DNA of 41,898 nucleotides from Prevotella sp. (lineage in GTDB: Bacteria > Bacteroidota > Bacteroidia > Bacteroidales > Bacteroidaceae): positions 1 to 41,898 of the forward strand of contig JAFSRY010000083.1 of assembly GCA_017445845.1 (NCBI GenBank), given 5' to 3'. A program made the translations under genes and the position numbers. Below are positions 32,218 through 39,964 of the stretch, in pieces (the stretch's first letter is position 1; every line of letters starts with the position of its first letter). The notes under the pieces are model-generated. The model did not search any database. It was not told the origin of the DNA and saw nothing but the letters and a program-made list of their open reading frames with translations.

Positions 32218-32284
32218 GGTACTCCTAAGGTAAAAGGCTACGCACCACCGGCTTCTGTGTTCAGCCCTCATAAAAAGAAAAAAA

Positions 32285-33238
32285 GTGAACAGCAAGATAA
32301 AACAATATGCCATCCAATGCCTGCGCGATGAAGCTCAGGCTATATTATCCCTCATCGACCAACTCGACGAGAATTTCGACCGTGCCGTCGAACTCATCAT
32401 CGCCTGCAAAGGGAAAGTCATCGTGACAGGTGTCGGCAAGAGCGGCCACATCGGTACGAAGATTGCCGCCACACTCGCATCGACAGGGACACCAGCCTTC
32501 TTCGTCAATCCCCTTGATGTCTATCATGGCGACCTGGGGGTGATGACCCCCGACGATGTCGTTCTTGCCCTGAGCAACTCCGGACAGACCGACGAACTCC
32601 TGCGTTTCATACCGATGGTGCTCCACATGAACATCCCCATCATCGGGATGTCAGGCAATCCTCAGTCGCTCCTCGCCAAATACAGTCGCGTACATATCAC
32701 GGTGCACGTCAGTCGTGAGGCTTGTCCGCTCAACCTTGCGCCTACCAGCAGCACGACCGCAGCACTCGCTATGGGCGATGCCTTGGCGGTGGCGCTGATG
32801 CAAGAGCGGGGCTTCCGCCCCGGCGACTTCGCCCAGTTCCATCCTGGAGGCGAACTCGGCAAGCGCCTTCTGACAACGGCTGCCGATGTCATGCGTTCCG
32901 ACGACTTGCCCGTCATCCCCAAGGAAATGCATCTCGGTGAGGCCATCATCCATGTCAGCAAGGGTAAGCTTGGTCTTGGCGTATCACTTGAGGAAGGCCG
33001 TGTCATCGGACTTATTACCGATGGCGACATCCGTCGTGCCATGGAACGCTGGCAGGCAGAATTCTTCAACCATACCGTCAGCGACATCATGACACGCTCA
33101 CCCAAATGCGTCCTTCCCACGACGAAGATCACTGAGATACAAACCATCATGCACGCCAATAAGATACATACGGTTCTCGTCGTCGATGCACAGCAGCACC
33201 TTCTCGGTGTCGTCGACCATTATTCTTGCATGATTTAG
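32285..33238 (+). CDS. kdsD: Arabinose-5-phosphate isomerase
   Basis: This 317-residue enzyme converts ribulose-5-phosphate to arabinose-5-phosphate, the first Kdo precursor. It has a SIS sugar-isomerase domain (about 35-170, with VTGVGKSGHIGTKIAATLAS and LALSNSGQTDELL), a glycine-rich FHPGGELGKRLL, and two CBS domains from about residue 200. The start is GTG at 32285; no ATG or other start fits upstream in frame. The gap to kdsA is 67 nt with no promoter or terminator visible. Confidence 0.93.
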   Translation: MNSKIKQYAIQCLRDEAQAILSLIDQLDENFDRAVELIIACKGKVIVTGVGKSGHIGTKIAATLASTGTPAFFVNPLDVYHGDLGVMTPDDVVLALSNSGQTDELLRFIPMVLHMNIPIIGMSGNPQSLLAKYSRVHITVHVSREACPLNLAPTSSTTAALAMGDALAVALMQERGFRPGDFAQFHPGGELGKRLLTTAADVMRSDDLPVIPKEMHLGEAIIHVSKGKLGLGVSLEEGRVIGLITDGDIRRAMERWQAEFFNHTVSDIMTRSPKCVLPTTKITEIQTIMHANKIHTVLVVDAQQHLLGVVDHYSCMI

Positions 33239-33283
33239 GGAGTCCCAGCCAGCTCCCGAAGAGAGAGCACCCCAAAAGATACT

Positions 33284-34582
33284 ATGAAGAAATATTCGAT
33301 ATTGTACACATTATTATTTATATGTACCCTTCTTAACGCTCAAATTCCTGATGACCTCCCTTCGGGTGAGAAGGGAGAAACTGCCGACTCTGCCATCGTC
33401 CGCCTGCTACGTGACAAGGGTGTCACTTTCTCCAACGACAATGCCGTCACCCTGCTCATGAGTGGGCAAGAGAAGTTCGACGATATGTTTGAAGCCATCC
33501 GGCAGGCCCGCCACAGCGTCCACCTCGAGTACTTCAACTTCCGTAACGACTCCATAGCAAGCCTGCTCTTCGACATCCTTGCCGAGAAAGTAGGGCAGGG
33601 GGTGGAAGTGCGCGCCCTCTATGATGCCTTCGGCAATTCATCGAACAACCAGCCGCTGAAGAAGCATCACATCAAAGCCCTCAGAGCCAGAGGCATCGAA
33701 ATCTATGAGTTCGACCCCATCCGTTTTCCTTGGGTCAACCATGTCTTTGCCCGTGACCACCGAAAGATTGTCGTCATCGACGGCAAGATAGCCTATACGG
33801 GTGGTATGAATGTTGCCGATTATTACATTGAGGGAACACCCGTTGTCGGCGAGTGGCATGATATGCACTGTCGCATCGACGGCTCCGAAGTGAACACCCT
33901 ACAAGCTATCTTCCTCCGCATCTGGAACAAGGTGACACATCAGAATATCAGCGGACCGCAATACTATCGCGGTGAGACCCCTGCCGACTATTTCGAAGGA
34001 CTCAAGGCCGATACCACAGCCACCGCCTACCATAAAATGGTGGGTATCGTCAACAGGGAGCCCCGTACGTCCAATGAAATCATCCGCACTTTCTATGTCG
34101 GAGCCATCAATGCCGCTGAGGACAGCATCAAACTCATCAACCCCTATTTCACCCTCAACCACGGCATCAAGAAAGCACTGAAGAAGGCCGTCAAGCGAGG
34201 TGTGAAGGTCGAACTCATGCTTTCTACGAAGAGCGACATCCCCCTGACCCCCGACTGTGGCTTCTATAATGCCCATAAGCTCATGAAGAAAGGCGTTGAA
34301 GTCTGGATGTATGAGCCCGGCTTCCACCATACGAAGATTATCATGGTCGACGGAAAGTTCTGCACCGTAGGCTCTGCCAACCTCAACGCCCGCAGCCTCT
34401 CGTGGGACTATGAAGCGAATGCCGTCATTGTCGACCCCAACACCACCCGCGAACTCGACAACCTTTTCGATGCCGAGAAAAACGACTCTTTCCTCCTCAC
34501 CCCCGACACATGGAACCAGTTCCGCACCCCTTGGCAGAAGTTCCGTGGCTGGTTTGCCCACCTGCTGGCACCCTTCCTCTAA
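33284..34582 (+). CDS. Secreted phospholipase D / cardiolipin synthase-like protein
   Basis: This 432-residue protein has two complete HKD motifs: HRKIVVIDG (His159, Lys161, Asp166) and HTKIIMVDG (His349, Lys351, Asp356), with the flanking AYTGGMNVAD and GSANLNARS segments of cardiolipin synthases. Instead of the usual two N-terminal membrane helices it has a signal peptide (about 1-19, MKKYSILYTLLFICTLLNAQ), so it should act in the periplasm. It may make or exchange phospholipid head groups; true cardiolipin synthase activity is not certain. It is 45 nt downstream of kdsD. Confidence 0.87.
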   Translation: MKKYSILYTLLFICTLLNAQIPDDLPSGEKGETADSAIVRLLRDKGVTFSNDNAVTLLMSGQEKFDDMFEAIRQARHSVHLEYFNFRNDSIASLLFDILAEKVGQGVEVRALYDAFGNSSNNQPLKKHHIKALRARGIEIYEFDPIRFPWVNHVFARDHRKIVVIDGKIAYTGGMNVADYYIEGTPVVGEWHDMHCRIDGSEVNTLQAIFLRIWNKVTHQNISGPQYYRGETPADYFEGLKADTTATAYHKMVGIVNREPRTSNEIIRTFYVGAINAAEDSIKLINPYFTLNHGIKKALKKAVKRGVKVELMLSTKSDIPLTPDCGFYNAHKLMKKGVEVWMYEPGFHHTKIIMVDGKFCTVGSANLNARSLSWDYEANAVIVDPNTTRELDNLFDAEKNDSFLLTPDTWNQFRTPWQKFRGWFAHLLAPFL

Positions 34583-34632
34583 AGAAAACTTAATTTCTGG
34601 TGTCCATTCAGTCTTTATTCATGTTTTTTATG

Positions 34633-34640
34633 TAATTTTG
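34633..34640 (+). promoter_or_regulatory. Probable -7 element of the LuxR-type regulator gene
   Basis: TAATTTTG lies 25 nt before the ATG at 34666. No clear -33 element is seen. Confidence 0.5.
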
Positions 34641-34665
34641 CAGTGTAAAAGAAACAGGACAGGCC

Positions 34666-35262
34666 ATGGACCAACGACCTCATATCGCCATCATAGACCC
34701 GAACACCCTTTCGGTGTTGGGGTTGAAGCAGCTGCTGCAGACCGTCATGCCTATAGCGGCGGTCGATACTTTCGGCTCGGTGGCGGAGCTGCTGGCTAAC
34801 CATCCCGAGCGTTTTGTTCATTTCTTTGCAGCAATGAACACCGTGCTCGAAAATCGGGAGTTCTTCAACGAACACTGTCGGCGGACCATCGTGCTGACGA
34901 CATCTGCCGACCCCAATGCCCAACTGAGCGGCTTCCATTGTTTGTGCATCAACCAACCCGAACATCAACTCGTGCGCTCGCTGTTGATTCTCGAGCAACA
35001 TGCCCACGGAGGAGGGAAGAACCTGCCGCCCATGCCGGAGGTGATGAAGGCAAAGTTTCTTTCCGACCGTGAGATTGAAGTGCTGGCCCTTATCGCCCAG
35101 GGCTTCATCAACAAGGAGATTGCCGACCAGCTTGACATCGCCCTTACCACCGTCATCTCGCATCGGAAGAATATCACCGAGAAACTGGGCATGAAGTCGG
35201 TGTCGGCCCTGACAATCTATGCCGTGACGCATGGCTATGTCGATATCAATAAGTTGAAATAG
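34666..35262 (+). CDS. LuxR-family regulator with a degenerate receiver-like domain
   Basis: This 198-residue protein has a C-terminal LuxR helix-turn-helix (about 130-190: LSDREIEVLALIAQGFINKE, then IALTTVISHRKNITEKLGMK). The N-terminal ~110 residues resemble a receiver fold (HIAIIDPNTLSVLGLKQLL, then RRTIVLTTSADPNAQ), but there is no Asp where the phosphorylated residue should be (about 50-58 reads FVHFFAAMN). It may be controlled by ligand or partner binding rather than phosphorylation. No histidine kinase is nearby. msrA follows after 41 nt in the same direction. Confidence 0.82.
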   Translation: MDQRPHIAIIDPNTLSVLGLKQLLQTVMPIAAVDTFGSVAELLANHPERFVHFFAAMNTVLENREFFNEHCRRTIVLTTSADPNAQLSGFHCLCINQPEHQLVRSLLILEQHAHGGGKNLPPMPEVMKAKFLSDREIEVLALIAQGFINKEIADQLDIALTTVISHRKNITEKLGMKSVSALTIYAVTHGYVDINKLK

Positions 35263-35303
35263 CCGGGGGGCAGGAAAGCTAAACTTGAATTAGTTATACA
35301 GTC

Positions 35304-35801
35304 ATGAAAGAAATCTATTTAGCCGGGGGATGCTTTTGGGGAACGGAGCATTTCTTCAAGCAAATCAAGGGTGTCGTAGAGACGGAAGTGGGTTTTGCCA
35401 ACGGCCACACCGACAATCCCACTTATAAGGAGGTTTATACCGATACGACGGGTTATGCCGAGACGGTCCGTATCAAGTATGACGAGTCGGTGCGCGACCT
35501 TGAGTTCCTGCTCAACATGTTTTTCCATGCCATCGAGCCTACGAGCCTGAACCGTCAGGGCCACGATGAGGGCACTCGATATCGTACGGGAGTCTATTAT
35601 GTCTCTGACGACCAACTGCCCGTCATCGAGAAAGTCTTCCGTGAGCAGCAGGCGCGCCTGAGTGAGCCGATTGCCGTTGAGGTGAAACCTCTGGAACGTT
35701 TCTATCCGGCAGAGGAGTACCATCAGGACTATCTTGACAAGAACCCCGACGGCTATTGCCACTTGCCCCTGTCACTCTTCGAGTTTGCCAGGAAACAATA
35801 G
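35304..35801 (+). CDS. msrA: Peptide-methionine (S)-S-oxide reductase
   Basis: This 165-residue enzyme reduces the S form of methionine sulfoxide in proteins. The catalytic Cys10 is in GCFWG; other family segments are VGFANGHTDNPTYKEVYTDT and FHAIEPTSLNRQGHDEGTRY. There is no fused MsrB domain and no signal peptide, so it is cytoplasmic. It is directly downstream of the LuxR-type regulator, which may control it. A strong hairpin follows the gene. Confidence 0.95.
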   Translation: MKEIYLAGGCFWGTEHFFKQIKGVVETEVGFANGHTDNPTYKEVYTDTTGYAETVRIKYDESVRDLEFLLNMFFHAIEPTSLNRQGHDEGTRYRTGVYYVSDDQLPVIEKVFREQQARLSEPIAVEVKPLERFYPAEEYHQDYLDKNPDGYCHLPLSLFEFARKQ

Positions 35802-35832
35802 TGACTTTTGATTGTTGACATTTTTTTTACGA

Positions 35833-35906
35833 CCACGAATTGCACGAATTTCACGAATTGAGAAACCTAAAATTCGTGTCATTCGTGTAATTCGTGGTTT
35901 TTTTTT
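35833..35906 (+). terminator. Terminator made of ACGAAT-type inverted repeats after msrA
   Basis: A 27-nt arm, CCACGAATTGCACGAAT... (35833-35859), pairs with its imperfect complement ending ATTCGTGG (35871-35897; three mismatches), followed by nine T. Both arms are built from three ACGAATT-like units. A half-copy without its partner occurs at 10942-10970. Confidence 0.8.
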
Positions 35907-35995
35907 CTTCGGAATGAAGAGTTCAGCATTCGAAAGCAACCTTTCGAGACGTAAAAAGATAAGTGTTTACTAATCAACGTCTTAGAGTTTGTATT

Positions 35996-36061
35996 ATTAT
36001 CACACATTGATAAGCCTATTATCACACATTGATAAGCCTATTATCACACATTGGAAAGACC
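35996..36061. repeat. Second tandem array with a 22-nt period
   Basis: Units begin at 35996, 36018 and 36040. Each reads TATTATCACACATTG followed by ATAAGCC; the third is diverged at its end. The ATTGATAAG part recurs inverted as CTTATCAAT just after the array (36063-36071), so a hairpin is possible. Confidence 0.85.
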
Positions 36062-36122
36062 CTTATCAATGCTTGTAACGAATTCCGTATGTCGAGAGGT
36101 GGCTGAAGGGATGCTTACAAAT

Positions 36123-36158
36123 GAAATAGCCGAAGGCTATGATGCCTTCGGCTATTTC
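36123..36158. terminator. Bidirectional hairpin terminator
   Basis: GAAATAGCCGAAGGC (36123-36137) and its exact complement (36144-36158) enclose a 6-nt loop TATGAT. The AT-rich stem base gives T-rich ends on both strands. It lies 36 nt past the FadL-like gene stop on the minus strand. Confidence 0.75.
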
Positions 36159-36193
36159 TGTTTGTTGCCAGTGTCCATTGGCAGGAACGCTAC

Positions 36194-37756
36194 TTAGAAG
36201 CGGTAGCCTACGGTGAAGAGCAGCTGGTGACGGTTGTTCTTGACGGTGACTTCGTCGCAGATGTTGTCTTCGTCCTCATATTCATTGTCGACGTATGTCA
36301 TGAAGGGCGAGAACTTTCCGCTTTGGGTGTTATACTGATAGGCGAGGTCGAGGTTCCACTTTCCGGTGGTGAAGCCGAGTCCGCAGGTGATGCGGTTGGT
36401 GGCCTGCCAGTTGACGAAGTCGGTTGCTGAGCTGTAGTAGGAACCGGCAGAGTCGATGGTGCCGTCCTTGAAGGCTCCCTGCTTGTACATGGGTGAAACG
36501 TAGTTGTAACCGAAGCGCACGGCGAATTCTTCCACGGGACGATATTCGATACCTGCTTTCAGTGTCGATACGCCTTTCAGTGTCAGGTGGGTGTGGCGGT
36601 TCATTTCACGGTCGCTCTCAGAGTCGGTGTAGTAGGAGCCGTCCCATGCATCGTAGTATTCGTCGGTGTTATAGCGCGAGTCGAGTGTGTTGTAGTCGGC
36701 AAATTCATAGCCGGCACCGATGGCGATGTTGCTGCCGATGGTGTGTCCGATGGAGAGTCCGAAGCGCCAAGGTGTATAGAGCGAGAACTTATAGCTTTCG
36801 CCGTTGCTGGCACTGACGCTGCCGTCGGAGAGCTCGGTGAAGTTGCTGGTCTTCATGTCATACCAGGTCGGTGTGGCGATGGAAAGACCGATGCGGAAGG
36901 GTGACTCTTCGATGGGGCGGATGATGGCACCAGCCTTTACGTTGACACCGGTTCCGTCGATGCGGCGCTCGTCGTAGACAGCCATGTCGTAGAGACCATT
37001 GGGGCCGTCGAGTTTTTCAACATACTCGCTATAGTGGCGGTAGTTGATGTCCTGGATGCCAACGGTCATACCGAGATAGACACGGTCTTCGAGGTTGGCA
37101 GAGAGGTTGAAGTCGTAGTCGGCAACATATCCCCAGTGCTCGCGGTCGAAGGTATAGCCTGTTGCGGGATCGTAGAACCATGCGTTCTGATCGGCATCGT
37201 AGTTGAGGTTGCGGGCATAGATGTCGTCAATCTGGTTGCAGGCATTATAGGGATTGTTGAAGTCGGGCACACCGTTGGCATCGGTATTGAAGAGCAGTCC
37301 GTTCTTCTGCTTGGCATAGGTGAGCTTGTTCTGCGACGCATTGTTGAGTCGGTCAGCGACAGAGAGTATCTGGTCGAAGTTGCGGCTCTTGTGGTAGTTG
37401 AATGCGAAGTTCAGGAAGTTGCCGGTTTCTGACGGCATGGCGACGACGAAGCCCAACTGGTCGAAACTCATGTGGGTGGCACTGGCTCCGATGCGGTTGC
37501 CGGCATCGGCCTGCGATACCAGTCCGAGAGAGCCGCTGAAAGTGGAGCGGCGGAAGAGTCCGATGCCTGCCGGGTTGGTAGAGATGGTCGAGATGTCGGC
37601 TCCGAGAGCGTCCATGGCTCCACCCATACCCACATAGCGGGCCGTGCCGTTGAGGTCCTGCGTGGCGACCTTAGCGTTTTCGTATGTTTCCTGAGCGGCA
37701 AGGGGCAATGCGATGATTGCAGCACATGCCATGATAAACAGTCTTTTCATGTTCAA
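36194..37756 (-). CDS. OMPP1/FadL-type outer membrane protein
   Basis: This 520-residue protein has a signal peptide (about 1-22, ending LPLAAQ) and a beta-barrel pattern of alternating residues with a terminal aromatic (LLFTVGYRF). The early segment GTARYVGMGGAMDALGADIS and STNPAGIGLFRRST is the signature of the Bacteroidetes OMPP1/FadL/TodX family, which transports hydrophobic compounds across the outer membrane; relatives are sometimes labelled hemin receptors. The substrate cannot be told. Met3 is an alternative start. It lies downstream of the Trp/Tyr/Gly-rich gene on the same strand. Confidence 0.85.
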   Translation of the reverse strand: MNMKRLFIMACAAIIALPLAAQETYENAKVATQDLNGTARYVGMGGAMDALGADISTISTNPAGIGLFRRSTFSGSLGLVSQADAGNRIGASATHMSFDQLGFVVAMPSETGNFLNFAFNYHKSRNFDQILSVADRLNNASQNKLTYAKQKNGLLFNTDANGVPDFNNPYNACNQIDDIYARNLNYDADQNAWFYDPATGYTFDREHWGYVADYDFNLSANLEDRVYLGMTVGIQDINYRHYSEYVEKLDGPNGLYDMAVYDERRIDGTGVNVKAGAIIRPIEESPFRIGLSIATPTWYDMKTSNFTELSDGSVSASNGESYKFSLYTPWRFGLSIGHTIGSNIAIGAGYEFADYNTLDSRYNTDEYYDAWDGSYYTDSESDREMNRHTHLTLKGVSTLKAGIEYRPVEEFAVRFGYNYVSPMYKQGAFKDGTIDSAGSYYSSATDFVNWQATNRITCGLGFTTGKWNLDLAYQYNTQSGKFSPFMTYVDNEYEDEDNICDEVTVKNNRHQLLFTVGYRF

Positions 37757-37823
37757 TCTGTATTGTTATGTCGTTATTTCAATGTTATATGTAATGTCGT
37801 TATGACGTTATGATGCCGAAGGC

Positions 37824-38936
37824 TTATCTCCTGCCGCCGAAGCTGCCGCCACCGCCGCCGGAGCGACTGCCGCCGCCACCGCTTGAACTGCCGCCGAAGC
37901 CACCACCGCCAGAACGGCTGCCGCCTCCGCTGAAGCTACCGCTGCCAGATGAGGAGCTGGGGGTATAGGAACGGGTAGAGGAGGACGATGAACTTGAGCT
38001 TGACCCCGACGAGTAACTGCCCGATGAGCGGCTGCCGCCGAAGTTTCCGCCTGCGGTTGAATAGGTCGACGAGGGACGCGAGCTGCGGGTGTTGATGCCG
38101 CTGCGGGTAGCGGTCGAACGTGAGGTGCTGGTGCCTCTCGAAGCTGATGGCGTGTTGCGTGACCCGCCGAAGGTGCCGTTGGCATAGGTGTGACCGTAAG
38201 CCGTCGAGTGGCCTCGGCTGGGATTTGCCGACGGACGTCCGTGACGCTCTGTGCCGGTGCCGTAGCCGCTGTTGTGGTAATGGGTGCCACCGCCATAGTA
38301 GCCATAGTAGCCACCATAGTAGGGATAACGCCAGCCGTAGCCGTAATAGCCGCCATACCAGGGTGAACCCCATCCATAATACCATGGATCGTACCAGCTG
38401 TAGTACCAGGGATCGTACCAGCCGCCATACCATCCGCTATACCAGGGATAGTAGCCGTGGCCCCACCATGGGTTGTAGTGATAGCTGCTGTAGAACCAAG
38501 GGTCGTAGAAACCGTCCCAGCGCGACATGCGGCGGGTGTATTCAAAGCTGTCATCGTCGTCATAGTCCGAATATTCGGAGTACTCGGTATTGTCAGAATA
38601 GACGGAGGCGGGTGCCTCTTGCGTGGCAGCCATTTCAGTAGAGTCGGGATATTCGCCCGAGCCGACGTGGAACTCGATGATATCGTTGCCTAAAGAGTCA
38701 ACACCGACGGTCTCGAACGAACCGCGGTACTGGCCGCGACGGTTATACTCGTCGACGCTGCGGTCACTGCCCGAGTAGTAGGTCGGAGTGCTGTCCTCAA
38801 CAGTCGACTCGAAACGCGCCTGCGTGTTCTGCTTCTTTTCGGCTGTCTTCTTCGGTACGAAGTAGAGGTCGTCCTGAGCCATTGTGGTGGCAGGAAGCAA
38901 TGCTGCAAGCATGAGGAACACAATCAACTTTTTCAT
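37824..38936 (-). CDS. Secreted low-complexity protein rich in Tyr/Trp/Gly and Ser/Gly
   Basis: I recognise no catalytic family. The 370-residue protein has a signal peptide (about 1-20, ending TTMAQ), then an acidic part (DNTEYSEYSDYDDDDSFEYT), a block of about 75 residues dominated by Tyr, Trp, Gly and Pro (for example YYPWYSGWYGGWYDPWYYSW), and a Ser/Gly/Arg-rich tail ending SFGGRR. Such proteins are found across Bacteroidales with unknown function, perhaps adhesive or structural at the surface. The 67-nt gap to the FadL-like gene shows no promoter, so the two may be co-transcribed. Confidence 0.75.
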   Translation of the reverse strand: MKKLIVFLMLAALLPATTMAQDDLYFVPKKTAEKKQNTQARFESTVEDSTPTYYSGSDRSVDEYNRRGQYRGSFETVGVDSLGNDIIEFHVGSGEYPDSTEMAATQEAPASVYSDNTEYSEYSDYDDDDSFEYTRRMSRWDGFYDPWFYSSYHYNPWWGHGYYPWYSGWYGGWYDPWYYSWYDPWYYGWGSPWYGGYYGYGWRYPYYGGYYGYYGGGTHYHNSGYGTGTERHGRPSANPSRGHSTAYGHTYANGTFGGSRNTPSASRGTSTSRSTATRSGINTRSSRPSSTYSTAGGNFGGSRSSGSYSSGSSSSSSSSSTRSYTPSSSSGSGSFSGGGSRSGGGGFGGSSSGGGGSRSGGGGGSFGGRR

Positions 38937-39079
38937 ACTCTTTTCTCCTATTTTTAGTTGTTTTTAATCGTTCATGGTGCAAAGTTAGCACAAAATTACG
39001 TACAAAATTACGGAATTTCCCTAATCTATGGTAGGAATTTCCCTATTTTTTATAATTTTGCATGGAAATTTAACGAATT
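38937..39079. promoter_or_regulatory. Divergent promoter region with paired direct repeats (secreted protein / prmA)
   Basis: TAACTTTG on the minus strand (38987-38980) and TAATTTTG on the plus strand (39053-39060) are the likely -7 elements. Between them are two direct repeats: ACAAAATTACG at 38990 and 39002 (12-nt period) and GGAATTTCCCTA at 39012 and 39034 (22-nt period). The repeats replace the -33 positions of both promoters and look like binding sites. Confidence 0.55.
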
Positions 39080-39952
39080 ATGAAGTATTTAACCGCAAAT
39101 TTCTCCATTACCGGAGCCGACGAGATGCTTCTTCAGGCCTCTCGTGAAGTGTTGGCCGATGAGTTGGCTGCCGTGGGTTTTGAGTCGTTCGAAGATACCG
39201 ATGGGGGCTTGACGGGATATGTCCAGAGTGAGCTCTTGGACCGTGAGGGCCTTGCCGCTGTCTGCAGGGAGTTTCCGCTTAAAGGCGTTTCCGTCAGCTA
39301 TGAATTGGCAGAAGTAGAAGACCGCGACTGGAATGAAACGTGGGAAAATGAGGGCTTCGACCCCATCGACATCAAAGGACAGGTCATCATCTACGATGCA
39401 CGGCATCCTTTCACACTGCCTCAGACTGACGGCACTCAATCGCCGGTCACCATTGCCATCGAAGCCCGTCAGGCCTTCGGAACCGGCACCCATCAGACCA
39501 CCCGGATGGTTGTCCAGACATTATTGAATATAGAGCTGGCCGATAAGCGCGTCCTCGATTGTGGTTGTGGTACGGGCATCCTTTCGCTGGTCGCCTCGAA
39601 GCTGGGGGCAGGCAGTGTCGTCGGCTACGATATAGACGAGTGGAGCGTAGAAAATACGAAACACAATGCTCAACTCAATGCTGTCGACAACCTGGAGGTG
39701 TTCACGGGTGATGCCAGTGTGCTCTCGCATATCAGCGGGGTCTTCGACGTCGTGATGGCCAACATCAACCGGAACATCCTGTTGGCAGATATGGCTGCAT
39801 TTAAGGATGTCATGCGTCCCAATGCCATTCTCATTCTCAGTGGCTTCTATGTGGACGATGCACAGATGCTTGTCGAGAAGGCACGAGAACTCGGCCTTAC
39901 CGAAATCAACCGCCGCACGGAGGATGACTGGTGCTGCCTCGTGTTGAAATGA
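39080..39952 (+). CDS. prmA: Ribosomal protein L11 methyltransferase
   Basis: This 290-residue enzyme trimethylates ribosomal protein L11 using S-adenosylmethionine. The N-terminal substrate-recognition domain (about 1-90) is followed by a linker with AFGTGTHQTTRMVVQTLL and a Rossmann methyltransferase with VLDCGCGTGILSLVASKLGA and GYDIDEWSVENTKHN; the active-site motif is VVMANINRNILL. Length and motif order match PrmA. The gene converges with the permease gene at a 12-nt gap that holds no terminator. Confidence 0.94.
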   Translation: MKYLTANFSITGADEMLLQASREVLADELAAVGFESFEDTDGGLTGYVQSELLDREGLAAVCREFPLKGVSVSYELAEVEDRDWNETWENEGFDPIDIKGQVIIYDARHPFTLPQTDGTQSPVTIAIEARQAFGTGTHQTTRMVVQTLLNIELADKRVLDCGCGTGILSLVASKLGAGSVVGYDIDEWSVENTKHNAQLNAVDNLEVFTGDASVLSHISGVFDVVMANINRNILLADMAAFKDVMRPNAILILSGFYVDDAQMLVEKARELGLTEINRRTEDDWCCLVLK

Positions 39953-39964
39953 AATGGTCAGAAG

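Larger units (their letters stand above)
35907..36193. other. Intergenic region with a tandem repeat and bidirectional terminator
   Basis: No gene. After the msrA terminator it holds an unremarkable AT-rich part, a tandem repeat at 35996-36061, and a perfect 15-bp hairpin at 36123-36158 close to the stop of the FadL-like gene. Confidence 0.7.

Noticed and set aside
37808-38563. 251-codon alternative frame in the Tyr/Trp/Gly-rich gene
   Set aside because: Ala/Thr/Pro repeats arise from reading the low-complexity DNA in another frame; the signal-peptide frame at 37824-38936 is the plausible one.
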